Notes: generated by a model not told the origin, from the sequence alone. DNA of 28,466 nucleotides from Pedobacter sp. UBA5917 (GCF_002432345.1 NZ_DJDT01000369.1:1-28466), one strand, 5' to 3'. Positions 15,230-22,923 are shown, counted from the stretch's first letter. Translations and numbers: made by a program.

Positions 15230-16615
15230 GTGACTTTAATAAAATCGATTTCAGGAATACGCGGAACCATAGGCGGAAGGGCCGGCGACGGCTTAACGCC
15301 ATTTGATATTGTGAAATTTACAGCGGCCTTTGGTAGCTGGGTAGTACAAAAAACTGGCAATAAACGCATTGTTTTAGGTCGCGATGCCCGTATTTCGGGT
15401 GAAATGGTAAATAACCTGGTAATCGGAACTTTACAGGGTTTAGGTATCGAAGTAATCGATCTTGGATTATCAACAACACCAACCGTAGAAGTTGCCGTTC
15501 CTGATGAAAATGCAGGTGGTGGTATTATTTTAACCGCCAGCCATAATCCAAAACAATGGAATGCCCTGAAATTATTAAATGCAAGCGGCGAATTTATCAG
15601 TGATGCCGATGGCAAAGAGGTTTTAGATCTGGCCGAAAGTGCTGATTTTGATTTCGCTGATGTAGACAAATTAGGGAAAGTAATCAAAAACGATACCTAC
15701 CTTCAAAAACATATCGATAAAGTTTTGGCATTGCCTTTAGTGGACGTTGAAGCCATTAAAAAAGCCGATTTTAAGGTAGTAATCGATTGCGTAAACTCTA
15801 CAGGTGGCATTTTTATCCCTGCTTTGTTAAAAGCTTTAGGCGTTAGTAAAGTTGTTGAATTATACTGTACACCAGACGGACATTTTCCGCACAATCCAGA
15901 GCCACTTCCGGAAAATTTAACCGAAATATCAAAAGAAGTTCAGAAACAGAATGCCGATTTAGGTATTGTGGTTGATCCGGATGTAGACCGTTTATGTTTC
16001 GTAAATGAAGATGGCAGCATGTTCGGCGAAGAATATACTCTAGTAGCTGTTGCCGATTACGTATTAAAAAACACGCCTGGAAATACAGTTTCCAATCTTT
16101 CATCAACCCGTGCTTTGCGCGATGTAACAGAGAAAGCAGGATCGGAATATAATGCTTCGGCTGTGGGCGAAGTAAACGTGGTAAACAAAATGAAAGCGAC
16201 TAACGCTATTATTGGTGGTGAAGGAAATGGTGGTATCATCTATCCTGAATCGCACTATGGAAGAGATGCTTTGGTGGGTATTGCTTTATTCTTAACACAT
16301 TTAGCTAAATTTGGTAAATCGATCTCCGTATTAAGGGCCAGCTATCCCCAATACCACATTTCTAAAAACAAAATTACCCTTACGCCAGAAATGGATATCG
16401 ATAATCTGTTGAAACAGGTAGAAGAGAAATACAAAAACCAGCCTTACAGTACTATTGATGGTTTGAAGATAGAATTTGATAAAACCTGGGTACATTTGCG
16501 CCGTTCGAACACCGAACCGATTATCAGGATTTACAGTGAGGCCGAAAATGAAACCATTGCCGAAAGTTTGGCAAACAAGATCATTTCCGATATTAAAGAA
16601 ATATTACACCTTTAA
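15230..16615 (+). CDS. glmM: Phosphoglucosamine mutase / phosphohexomutase
   Basis: A 461-residue alpha-D-phosphohexomutase, read from a GTG at 15230 because the family start (TLIKSISGIRGTIGG) lies there; a TTG at 15152 would add 26 foreign residues and sits in a promoter. The phosphorylated catalytic Ser is at 104 in TASHNP, the Mg2+ loop is DPDVDR at 249-254, the sugar-binding loop is GEGNGG at 330-335, and the phosphate-binding loop RRSNTEP is near the end. GlmM converts glucosamine-6-phosphate to glucosamine-1-phosphate for cell-wall precursors. The RxSNTEP loop is also typical of phosphomannomutase/phosphoglucomutase, so the exact sugar is uncertain. Confidence 0.85.
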   Translation: MTLIKSISGIRGTIGGRAGDGLTPFDIVKFTAAFGSWVVQKTGNKRIVLGRDARISGEMVNNLVIGTLQGLGIEVIDLGLSTTPTVEVAVPDENAGGGIILTASHNPKQWNALKLLNASGEFISDADGKEVLDLAESADFDFADVDKLGKVIKNDTYLQKHIDKVLALPLVDVEAIKKADFKVVIDCVNSTGGIFIPALLKALGVSKVVELYCTPDGHFPHNPEPLPENLTEISKEVQKQNADLGIVVDPDVDRLCFVNEDGSMFGEEYTLVAVADYVLKNTPGNTVSNLSSTRALRDVTEKAGSEYNASAVGEVNVVNKMKATNAIIGGEGNGGIIYPESHYGRDALVGIALFLTHLAKFGKSISVLRASYPQYHISKNKITLTPEMDIDNLLKQVEEKYKNQPYSTIDGLKIEFDKTWVHLRRSNTEPIIRIYSEAENETIAESLANKIISDIKEILHL

Positions 16616-16642
16616 TCCCTTTGGATTAAAGTATAAAATCCC

Positions 16643-16680
16643 GGTTTGGATTTGGTTAAAACTAAATCCAAACCCTTTTA
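16643..16680 (+). terminator. Terminator hairpin after glmM
   Basis: Perfect 11-bp arms GGTTTGGATTT (16643-16653) and AAATCCAAACC (16664-16674), followed by CTTTT. A further hairpin overlaps the stop codon (CTTTAATCC/GGATTAAAG, 16610-16631), and a 10-bp stem lies at 16685-16713 (CAAAGATGTT/AACATCTTTG). Confidence 0.7.
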
Positions 16681-16743
16681 AAAACAAAGATGTTAATGAG
16701 CAAAACATCTTTGTAACATACTAACTTTTAAATATTCATAGAA

Positions 16744-17892
16744 ATGAAAAGGGTCTATTTAGATAATGCGGCCACTACGCCTTTGGATGCGGCAGTAATT
16801 GCGGAAATGACAAACGTGATGGAAAACTATTTCGGTAATCCATCTGCCATTCACGCGCTTGGCCGCGAGGTGCGTACGCTAGTGGAGAAAGCCCGTAAAA
16901 CCGTTTCAGGTCTGTTAAACGCATCACCTTCCGAAATATTCTTTACTTCTGGCGGTACCGAGGCCGATAATACTGCTATCCGTTGTGGCATTGCCGCATA
17001 CGGCATCAAACATGCCATTACCTCTAAAATTGAGCATCACGCCGTTGAACATACTTTAAATACCATGCTTAAAAATGGTGAGATCGATAAACTGAGTTTC
17101 GTTAATATCGACGAAAAAGGCAATGTTGATTATAATCATTTAGAAGAACTGCTTCAAAATAACGAGCGTACTTTTGTATCGTTAATGCATGCCAATAATG
17201 AATTGGGTACCTTAACCGATATGGTTAAAGTGGGCGATATCTGCGAGAAATACAATGCCATTTACCATGCAGATACCGTACAAACCATGGGGCATTACCC
17301 ACACAATGTAAGGGAGCTTAAAGCACACTTTATTGTTTGTGCAGCGCATAAACTCCACGGACCAAAAGGCGTTGGCTTTTTATATGTAAACAGCAATATC
17401 AAAATCCCGCCGATGATTTATGGCGGTGCACAGGAGCGTAATATGCGTGGTGGTACCGAAAATGTGTATGGTATTGTTGGTTTGGCCAAAGCCTTAGAAA
17501 TTGCTTATGCCGAAATGGCCGAACACCAAACGCATATTCAGGGGCTGAAAGATTATTTAAAAGAGCAATTAATTGCAGAAATCCCGGGTATTGGTTTTAA
17601 TGGCGAAACTGATGCCGATAAAAGTCTTTATACCGTGCTCAATGTTTCTTTCCCTGAAATGGATATGGCCGATATGTTGTTGTTCAATCTGGATATCAAC
17701 GGTATCTGCGCTTCGGGCGGTAGTGCCTGTTCTTCGGGTTCGAATATTGGTTCGCACGTGTTAAACGGTATCAATGCCGATCCAAACCGTCCATCGGTGC
17801 GTTTTTCATTTAGTAAATACACCACTAAAGAAGAATTGGATTATGTAATCGAAAAAGTTAAAATGGTAGTGAAGCAAAATGCTTTAGCATAA
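16744..17892 (+). CDS. IscS/NifS-type cysteine desulfurase
   Basis: A 382-residue PLP enzyme of group I (IscS/NifS) desulfurases. It opens with VYLDNAATTPLD; the PLP Lys is at 203 in AAHKLHGPKG, the cofactor-stacking His is in IEHHA (98-99), and the catalytic Cys at 329 lies in the flexible CASGGSACSSGS loop, which is longer than in SufS and marks group I. It moves sulfur from cysteine to a persulfide for Fe-S clusters or thio-cofactors. No iscU or iscA is adjacent. It converges with an encapsulin-associated group II desulfurase gene downstream. Confidence 0.93.
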   Translation: MKRVYLDNAATTPLDAAVIAEMTNVMENYFGNPSAIHALGREVRTLVEKARKTVSGLLNASPSEIFFTSGGTEADNTAIRCGIAAYGIKHAITSKIEHHAVEHTLNTMLKNGEIDKLSFVNIDEKGNVDYNHLEELLQNNERTFVSLMHANNELGTLTDMVKVGDICEKYNAIYHADTVQTMGHYPHNVRELKAHFIVCAAHKLHGPKGVGFLYVNSNIKIPPMIYGGAQERNMRGGTENVYGIVGLAKALEIAYAEMAEHQTHIQGLKDYLKEQLIAEIPGIGFNGETDADKSLYTVLNVSFPEMDMADMLLFNLDINGICASGGSACSSGSNIGSHVLNGINADPNRPSVRFSFSKYTTKEELDYVIEKVKMVVKQNALA

Positions 17893-17914
17893 AAATATCA
17901 TTAACCAAATAGGA

Positions 17915-17944
17915 GAGTCCCGGTGAAAATCGGGACTTTTTTTG
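17915..17944 (+). terminator. Rho-independent terminator of the IscS-type gene
   Basis: AGTCCCG (17916-17922) and CGGGACT (17931-17937) with an 8-base loop, followed by T7. The leading TAACCAAATAG (17902-17912) and hairpin recur at 18320-18355. Confidence 0.9.
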
Positions 17945-18319
17945 TTTTTGAATTTGCCAATAATAAAAATATTTTATTTGTTTTTTGGAAAGCAGGGGCA
18001 GCATTTCATTTTAATGTTCGTCCTGCTTTTCATTTCAAATCCTATCCCGATGAAAAATCGGGATGCGGGTTTCCCATTTCAATCAGGTTTATATACAAAA
18101 GCTGGCGTTGCTATGAATGGTTAATAGTATGGCGCAAAAAAAAGGGGGCGATTGCAAACCCCAAATATTACCACAGGCTGTGCCACCTAAACCTGATCGG
18201 AACGAACACGAGTGCAACGAAGTAAAGTGTAGAGCAGGACTGTATCTGCCAAACGCCACTGCACCTGATTTCCAAAAAATAATGATAATTTAAATCAAAA
18301 TACCTGGCATAAAAGATAT
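17945..18319. repeat. Spacer with intergenic repeat element (GCCACCTAAACC family)
   Basis: No supported gene in this ~400-bp stretch. It holds a hairpin ATCCCGAT/ATCGGGAT (about 18043-18063) and a repeat landmark pair, GCCACCTAAACCTGAT (18182-18197) and AGCAGGACT (18233-18241), shared with 5695-5769. Short ORFs in it have no family features. Confidence 0.5.
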
Positions 18320-18330
18320 TAACCAAATAG

Positions 18331-18355
18331 AAAAGTCCCGGTGTGAAGCCGGGAC
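18331..18355 (-). terminator. Terminator of the encapsulin operon (minus strand)
   Basis: Perfect GTCCCGG/CCGGGAC stem (18335-18341, 18349-18355) followed on the minus strand by TTTTCTATTT. It lies 14 bases past the cargo gene stop. The plus-strand reading, TAACCAAATAG then AGTCCCGGTG, copies the terminator at 17902-17937. Confidence 0.65.
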
Positions 18356-18368
18356 CCACGGTTATTTT

Positions 18369-20324
18369 TTATTTATAACCACTTCTTAGGCGATATAAGG
18401 TTTCTACCAATACATCTACATCGGCACAGGTATTATAAAAGGCTAACGATGGCCTTACGGTACTTTCTAAACCAAAGCGCCTTAAAATAGGTTGCGCACA
18501 ATGGTGGCCGGTTCGTACTGCAATGCCCTGCTTATTTAATGCCTGACCAACTTCATCGTTGGTGTAACCTTCAAAAATAAAAGATAGTACACTCGCTTTT
18601 TCATTTGCGGTGCCTATTAACTTTAAACCGGGTATTTCGTTTAAAAGTCTGGTAGCATAAAGCAATAAATAATGTTCGTATTGGTGGATGATATCAATGC
18701 CGATTTTATTTACATAATCTATGGCTGCGCCCAAACCAACCGCATCGGCAATATTACCCGTTCCGGCTTCAAAGCGCGACGGCGCATCATGGTATTGGGT
18801 ATGCTCGAAAGTAACATCTTTAATCATATTACCACCACCCTGCCAGGGAGCAGTCTGATTTAACAAGTCTTCTTTCCCATAAACAACGCCAATACCTGTT
18901 GGTCCGAAAACCTTGTGCCCAGAGAAAACGAACCAGTCGCAATTTAGTGCGGTAACATCTGTACGGATATGGGAAACAGATTGTGCCCCATCAACGAGTA
19001 CTTTTGCACCAGCAGCATGTGCCAGATCGATGATCTGTTTAGCCGGAGTAACCGTTCCTAAAGCGTTTGAAACCTGTGTAAAAGAAACCAAGCGTGTTTT
19101 TGGTGTAATAAGTTTAACATACTCATCCAATAAAATCTGCCCCTGGTCGTCAACAGGAATAACCTTTAATTTTAGTCCTTTTTTAGCTGCAAGTTGCTGC
19201 CAGGGAACAATATTGGCATGGTGTTCTAAATGACTGATGATAATTTCGTCGCCAAAATTAAGATTTTGTTCCCCCCAGCTTTTTGCAACAAGGTTGATAC
19301 CTTCAGTTGTTCCACGCACAAAAATTACCTCATTTGTTGAGGCCGCATTGATAAAAGACCTTACTTTTTCGCGTGCGTCTTCGTAAGCATCGGTAGCGCG
19401 TGCCGCAAGCTCATGTGCTGCCCTGTGGATATTCGAGTTTTCATGCTCATAGAAATAAGTAATCCGATCTATAACCTGTTTGGGTTTTTGGGTGGTTGCC
19501 GCATTATCCAGCCAAATCAATGGTTTGCCATTTACCGTTTCCTGTAAAATCGGGAAATCTTTTTTGATCAGATCAACATTTAGCAGCGGTTTGGATAAAG
19601 CGGCATGGGTAAATAAATCTCCTGACCCTTTTTGATGCGCTGATGAAAAATCATGGTTTGGGAAAGATTCCCTGCGGTTGGCTAAAAAATAATAATCCGA
19701 TGCGCTTAAATCGGGCGCAGAGGTAAAGGGAAGTTGCTGAATTGCTCCAATTTGTGTTATTTCTGTCAGTGCTTTAATTAACGCTTCATCGTGGTTCGAA
19801 GAAAATAATGCTGAGGGTTCTATGCTTGAAGCGAATTGACGGGCGAAAGGATTGCCATCTCCAAAATCTTTAGTCTTATGTTGCTCAATGCTATTGAAAT
19901 GAGGATCGTTTAAACTGGTTTGAGGTTTTTTTAGATCGAATTCATTTTTATGCTCCAGATAGGATGGTGATTTCCCGCTTCCTGATACTGATGACGGAAC
20001 AATACCATCAGCATTAACCGGCTCCTTCGGTAGGTAAAGTTTTTCATCTGCAATTTTTTGCGCCTGTAAACTTTCTGCAGCTGTAGGAGAGGCTCCAAAA
20101 CCAGATGATGGAACAGAAGCCTTTGTTTTAGGTTCGAAATGCGGATCCGGAAAACTCGTTTGCGGATCTTCCATGTTAAAATCGTTATGATGCCGCTCCT
20201 GTTGTGTGGCTACATCCGGAATTGCATTTTTACTACCCGGAAGCGCAGAGAACAAAGCATTGGCCAATTGTTCTAAAGCAGCCTGATCGGGAAGGTTATG
20301 GTTGTTATGCGTATTTATACTCAT
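18369..20324 (-). CDS. Family 2A encapsulin cargo: SufS-type cysteine desulfurase with N-terminal loading domain
   Basis: A 651-residue fusion. Residues 248-651 are a group II (SufS-type) PLP desulfurase: WLDNAATTQKP near 271, EHHAN near 367, PLP Lys 471 in SGHKVFGPTG, and catalytic Cys 609 in RTGHHCAQP. Residues 1-247 form a low-complexity, Pro/Ser/Asn-rich extension with motifs LPDQAALEQLANALFSALPG (11-30) and two PQTSxxDPHF repeats (54-63, 134-143). Such extensions direct Family 2A cargo into the shell. The start is the ATG at 20324, 20 bases inside the shell gene; longer readings back to 20369 add residues within that gene's 3' end. It should transfer sulfur from cysteine for storage inside the shell. 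Its convergent neighbour is an IscS-type desulfurase. Confidence 0.93.
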   Translation of the reverse strand: MSINTHNNHNLPDQAALEQLANALFSALPGSKNAIPDVATQQERHHNDFNMEDPQTSFPDPHFEPKTKASVPSSGFGASPTAAESLQAQKIADEKLYLPKEPVNADGIVPSSVSGSGKSPSYLEHKNEFDLKKPQTSLNDPHFNSIEQHKTKDFGDGNPFARQFASSIEPSALFSSNHDEALIKALTEITQIGAIQQLPFTSAPDLSASDYYFLANRRESFPNHDFSSAHQKGSGDLFTHAALSKPLLNVDLIKKDFPILQETVNGKPLIWLDNAATTQKPKQVIDRITYFYEHENSNIHRAAHELAARATDAYEDAREKVRSFINAASTNEVIFVRGTTEGINLVAKSWGEQNLNFGDEIIISHLEHHANIVPWQQLAAKKGLKLKVIPVDDQGQILLDEYVKLITPKTRLVSFTQVSNALGTVTPAKQIIDLAHAAGAKVLVDGAQSVSHIRTDVTALNCDWFVFSGHKVFGPTGIGVVYGKEDLLNQTAPWQGGGNMIKDVTFEHTQYHDAPSRFEAGTGNIADAVGLGAAIDYVNKIGIDIIHQYEHYLLLYATRLLNEIPGLKLIGTANEKASVLSFIFEGYTNDEVGQALNKQGIAVRTGHHCAQPILRRFGLESTVRPSLAFYNTCADVDVLVETLYRLRSGYK

Positions 20325-21228
20325 GGTATTTTCCGATTTCAACATCCTCAAGAACAGCAATTGCATCATCTACAAGAACCGCCAGTGAGCAGTATAGTGA
20401 AACTAAATAAGAGGCAATTGCCTTGTCGTTAATTCCCATAAAACGGACAGATAAGCCAGGGGACTGCTCGCCAGGTAACCCCGGTTGGTACAAACCCACA
20501 ACACCCTGTCTGCTTTCGCCCGTACGGATTAACAGGATTTTTGATTTACCATTTACAATAGGCACTTTATCTGATGGAATTAAAGGAATGCCCCGCCATG
20601 TTAAAAACTGCGATCCGAATAAAGAAGCGGTTGGTGGTGGAACACCTCTGCGGGTACATTCCCTTCCAAAGGCTGCAATAGCTAAAGGATGTAACAAAAA
20701 GAATCCAGGTTCTTTCCAAACTTTCGTAATCAATTCGTCCAGGTCATCAGGGGTAGGTGCACCGGTGCGTGTTTTTATCCTTTGCGAAGCAACAATACTA
20801 TTTAAAAGCCCATATTCTGCATTGTTGATCAGTTCGCTTTCCTGACGCTCTTTAATACTTTCGATGGTTAAGCGCAATTGCTCCGAAATCTGGTTATATG
20901 GCTTGCTATAGAGGTCGGAAACGCGGGTATGTACATCTAAAACTGTATTTACCGCACTAAGGTTGTATTCCCTTGGATCCTCTACATAATCGATAAAGGT
21001 ATGCGGAAGCTCACGCTCATCCCTTCCCGAGCAGTCTACTTCGGCGTAACTGCCGTCTTTAACTTTATTTAACCTGTAAACACCTGATTCAACGGGAATC
21101 CAGTTTAACAGATGGGTTAGCCATCGTGGGGTGATGGAAATCATCTGGGGTACCGTTCGTGTGGCAATTGCCAGCTGCCTTGCCGCAACGTCGCCTAATG
21201 CGGTTTGTTTGTTTTTTAATTCTGCCAT
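20305..21228 (-). CDS. srpI: Family 2A encapsulin shell protein (SrpI-type, HK97-fold)
   Basis: A 307-residue shell protomer, the usual length for Family 2A. The start ALGDVAARQLAIATRTVPQM and ITPRWLTHLLNWIPVESGVY match cyanobacterial SrpI; later landmarks are VDCSGRDERELPHTFIDYV, SELINNAEYGLL, LTWRGIPLIPSDKVPI and GVVGLYQPGLPGEQSPGLSV. The HK97-like fold assembles into an icosahedral nanocompartment, known from Synechococcus to enclose a cysteine desulfurase and to be induced by sulfate starvation. The stop lies 20 bases past the cargo ATG, so translation is probably coupled. No cNMP-binding domain is inserted, which separates it from Family 2B. No clear promoter octamer was found upstream. 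Confidence 0.95.
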   Translation of the reverse strand: MAELKNKQTALGDVAARQLAIATRTVPQMISITPRWLTHLLNWIPVESGVYRLNKVKDGSYAEVDCSGRDERELPHTFIDYVEDPREYNLSAVNTVLDVHTRVSDLYSKPYNQISEQLRLTIESIKERQESELINNAEYGLLNSIVASQRIKTRTGAPTPDDLDELITKVWKEPGFFLLHPLAIAAFGRECTRRGVPPPTASLFGSQFLTWRGIPLIPSDKVPIVNGKSKILLIRTGESRQGVVGLYQPGLPGEQSPGLSVRFMGINDKAIASYLVSLYCSLAVLVDDAIAVLEDVEIGKYHEYKYA

Positions 21229-21523
21229 TTTGGTTTATGTTATTAATTAATATTTGAATATAGAAATAATAAATACAAAACCTATAGGAATAGTAGTTTT
21301 TATTGAGCGTATTTAATTTTGTTAGAAATATTTTTATTTGTGGAATAAAAACGTTATATTTAATTAACATAAAGGCAATCCACGCCATATTATCTGTTGT
21401 TCCAGAACGAAACCTTATCAAATTCCCGTGGTATAAGGTTAAGCAAATTTTAAAATAGCTTTTTATTATTATTAAAATTGTTAACCCTGAAAGCCCGCCA
21501 GGTTTTCAATAATTTATATCATC
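21229..21523. other. AT-rich spacer upstream of the encapsulin operon and small protein A
   Basis: The divergent control region for the encapsulin operon (-) and the 67-aa gene (+). It contains an 8-bp hairpin AACCTTAT/ATAAGGTT (about 21411-21441) and no exact TAnnTTTG element that I could place. No ORF supported. Confidence 0.4.
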
Positions 21524-21727
21524 ATGGAAACGAACCACAACACTCAAAATCTGGAAAACGCTAAACTGGAAGAAAAATTGAATGAAGAAAGGAAACACAT
21601 TTACAAGTTTATCTTCAATCCGTTTTCTTTCGAATCTTCGAACCATTTCAATAAAATCCATAAAAGGAGGTTTCATTCTTTCGGATGTATCCATGAGTTA
21701 GGAAAATTACCTGGGGCAATGTTGTAA
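21524..21727 (+). CDS. Small 67-residue protein, paralogue A
   Basis: Unrecognised family. It is highly charged and rich in Asn, Lys and Glu in its first half, with an aromatic centre (FIFNPFSFESS), and ends HSFGCIHELGKLPGAML. It aligns without gaps, over its whole 67 residues, to the protein at 22686-22889: both begin METN, share N and FNK at about positions 40 and 42-44, and end with SFGxxHExGxxPG. The match is weaker than coding certainty would want, and this copy lost the Pro-rich tail pattern of the other. It could be a decaying duplicate. Confidence 0.55.
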   Translation: METNHNTQNLENAKLEEKLNEERKHIYKFIFNPFSFESSNHFNKIHKRRFHSFGCIHELGKLPGAML

Positions 21728-21773
21728 AAATGGTATTAAGAAGTTATAATTGGCGGCTAAGCTCCCTCGTAAT

Positions 21774-21830
21774 GTCATTTCGAGCGGAGTGCAACGTAGT
21801 CGAGAAATCTGTTCCGAGATAGATTTCTCT
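21774..21830. repeat. Half-copy of the GTCATTTCGAGCGGAGTG repeat
   Basis: GTCATTTCGAGCGGAGTGCA leads into a hairpin GAGAAATCT/AGATTTCTC (21802-21810, 21821-21829). Its first 18 bases are the reverse complement of the right arms at about 23976-23992 and 26652-26669. It lies next to the transposase pseudogene. Confidence 0.75.
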
Positions 21831-21843
21831 ATTTCACTACTTC

Positions 21844-21868
21844 TATGGTTGGTGGCTCACCAACCATA
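21844..21868. repeat. Left hairpin flanking the REP-associated transposase pseudogene
   Basis: A perfect 11-bp stem TATGGTTGGTG/CACCAACCATA with loop GCT. The core TTGGTGGCTCACCAA is the inverse orientation of the core at 22519-22535, so the pair frames the transposase gene. This fits a REP/REPtron arrangement. Confidence 0.65.
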
Positions 21869-21908
21869 ATCATTTTTATGTCTTAATCATCATCGAAGGT
21901 AACATGAA

Positions 21909-22469
21909 TTAAAATACATCCCTATAATCAGTCAGTATATTAAAATCATCAATACCTGTTTTATAAAATCTGGCAGATGACCAACGGTAATCTTCTGTAT
22001 TTTGAGCTAAACGCCACCGTTCTTGAAATGGATTATAATGAATATAATTTAATTTTTGCTCTAAAATATTAATATCAAACATATTGATTGCGAGCGAATC
22101 CCTTTGCCATATTCTATATTTCCGGTCTGATTCGCTTACCTCAAAAAGTCTTAAAATATTAGGGTTATTGATGATGAGGTCTTTTCTTAATTCATGAGAA
22201 GTATCCTTCAAAAAACTTGAACTTGGTTTCTCTTTGCCATTTGGTTTTAAGATTTTCAAAATTAAATGAATGTGGTTTGGCATGATAACAAAACCATAAA
22301 CTTCCATAAAACTTTGCTTAACGAGTTTTCTTAAGGAATTTAAGACTATTTACTTATAATTGGTCGACTTTAATAAGTGCTTCCAATCCTTAATTGTGCA
22401 GGTCCAAAAGTAAGTTTCATCATATTCAAGGAATGATTTTCTTCTATCTTTAAAAATATCAGAATCCAT
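21909..22469 (-). pseudogene. REP-associated Y1 (HUH) transposase, IS200-like, broken by an in-frame stop
   Basis: The intact-length frame runs from ATG 22469 to 21909 (186 codons plus stop). Codon 40 is TAA (22352-22350), with no frameshift: N-terminal residues MDSDIFKDRRKSFLEYDETY and FWTCTIKDWKHLLKS, then TAA, then VLNSLRKLVKQSFMEVYGF. The HUH metal motif MPNHIHLI and catalytic Tyr region LNYIHYNPFQERW lie after the stop, as does the C-terminal YRWSSARFY. RAYT enzymes nick and join REP hairpins. Translation could restart at 22307, giving 132 residues that keep HIH and the Tyr but lose the first beta strands. Most likely a recently inactivated gene; only one defect is visible. Confidence 0.82.
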
Positions 22470-22517
22470 GTGATTTCGTTTTAACTAAGATAACGATAAA
22501 TTGTAAATTGTTTATTT

Positions 22518-22536
22518 GTTTGGTGAGCCACTAAAC
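22518..22536. repeat. Right hairpin flanking the REP-associated transposase pseudogene
   Basis: An 8-bp stem GTTTGGTG/CACTAAAC (one G-T pair) with loop AGC. It is an inverted, imperfect copy of the left hairpin at 21844-21868, located about 50 bases upstream of the transposase start. Confidence 0.55.
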
Positions 22537-22685
22537 ATGGACTTTGACTTTAGAGACTTTATACCTTAGGTAGATAAATCCCCAAACATAATTATTTTCC
22601 TTTCGCCCAATCCCATTCCTAAAAGGATTAAAGAAAACAATCTTATTTTTTGCTTGTTCCTATAATACATCAATTTACAATTACT

Positions 22686-22889
22686 ATGGAAACGAATAAA
22701 GAAAAAGGTAAAGTTGTTGAGAACGATTTACTGGATAAAACCGCAGAGGATATTAAAGAAGATAGAACACTTGATGAAAACAAGTCATCCAAAGTAACTA
22801 CCAATCTGTTCAACAAGGATAAAGACCGCAAGAATAACTCCTTTGGCCCGGGGCACGAGCCAGGGACTACTCCAGGTTCTGGAATATAA
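22686..22889 (+). CDS. Small 67-residue protein, paralogue B
   Basis: Unrecognised family. A charged, mostly disordered protein starting METNKEKGKVVENDLL and ending NNSFGPGHEPGTTPGSGI, a Gly/Pro-rich tail that I recall from short hypothetical proteins of Pedobacter relatives, without a known function. The start ATG at 22686 is preferred to a TTG at 22650 because paralogue A starts METN at the same point. The protein has no membrane segment or signal. It is followed by a strong hairpin that separates it from the MBL gene. Confidence 0.7.
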   Translation: METNKEKGKVVENDLLDKTAEDIKEDRTLDENKSSKVTTNLFNKDKDRKNNSFGPGHEPGTTPGSGI

Positions 22890-22923
22890 TTTTTGTTATT
22901 TCACGATCAAAATCATTAAATTT

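Noticed and set aside
17923..18225. 100-aa ORF in the spacer after the IscS-type gene
   Set aside because: It begins inside the terminator and covers repeat-like sequence; no family match.
20325..20369. Longer start for the cargo desulfurase (ATG at 20369, MMQLLFLRML...)
   Set aside because: It lies wholly inside the shell gene, is hydrophobic and unlike the conserved NHNLPDQAALE start; the ATG at 20324 fits better.
21089..21421. 110-aa minus-strand ORF overlapping the shell gene start
   Set aside because: It overlaps the SrpI-like gene in another frame and has a repetitive, improbable composition.
21773..22307. CRISPR-like or mobile-array interpretation of repeats near the transposase pseudogene
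   Set aside because: Only two hairpins with unequal sequence, no regular spacers and no cas genes.
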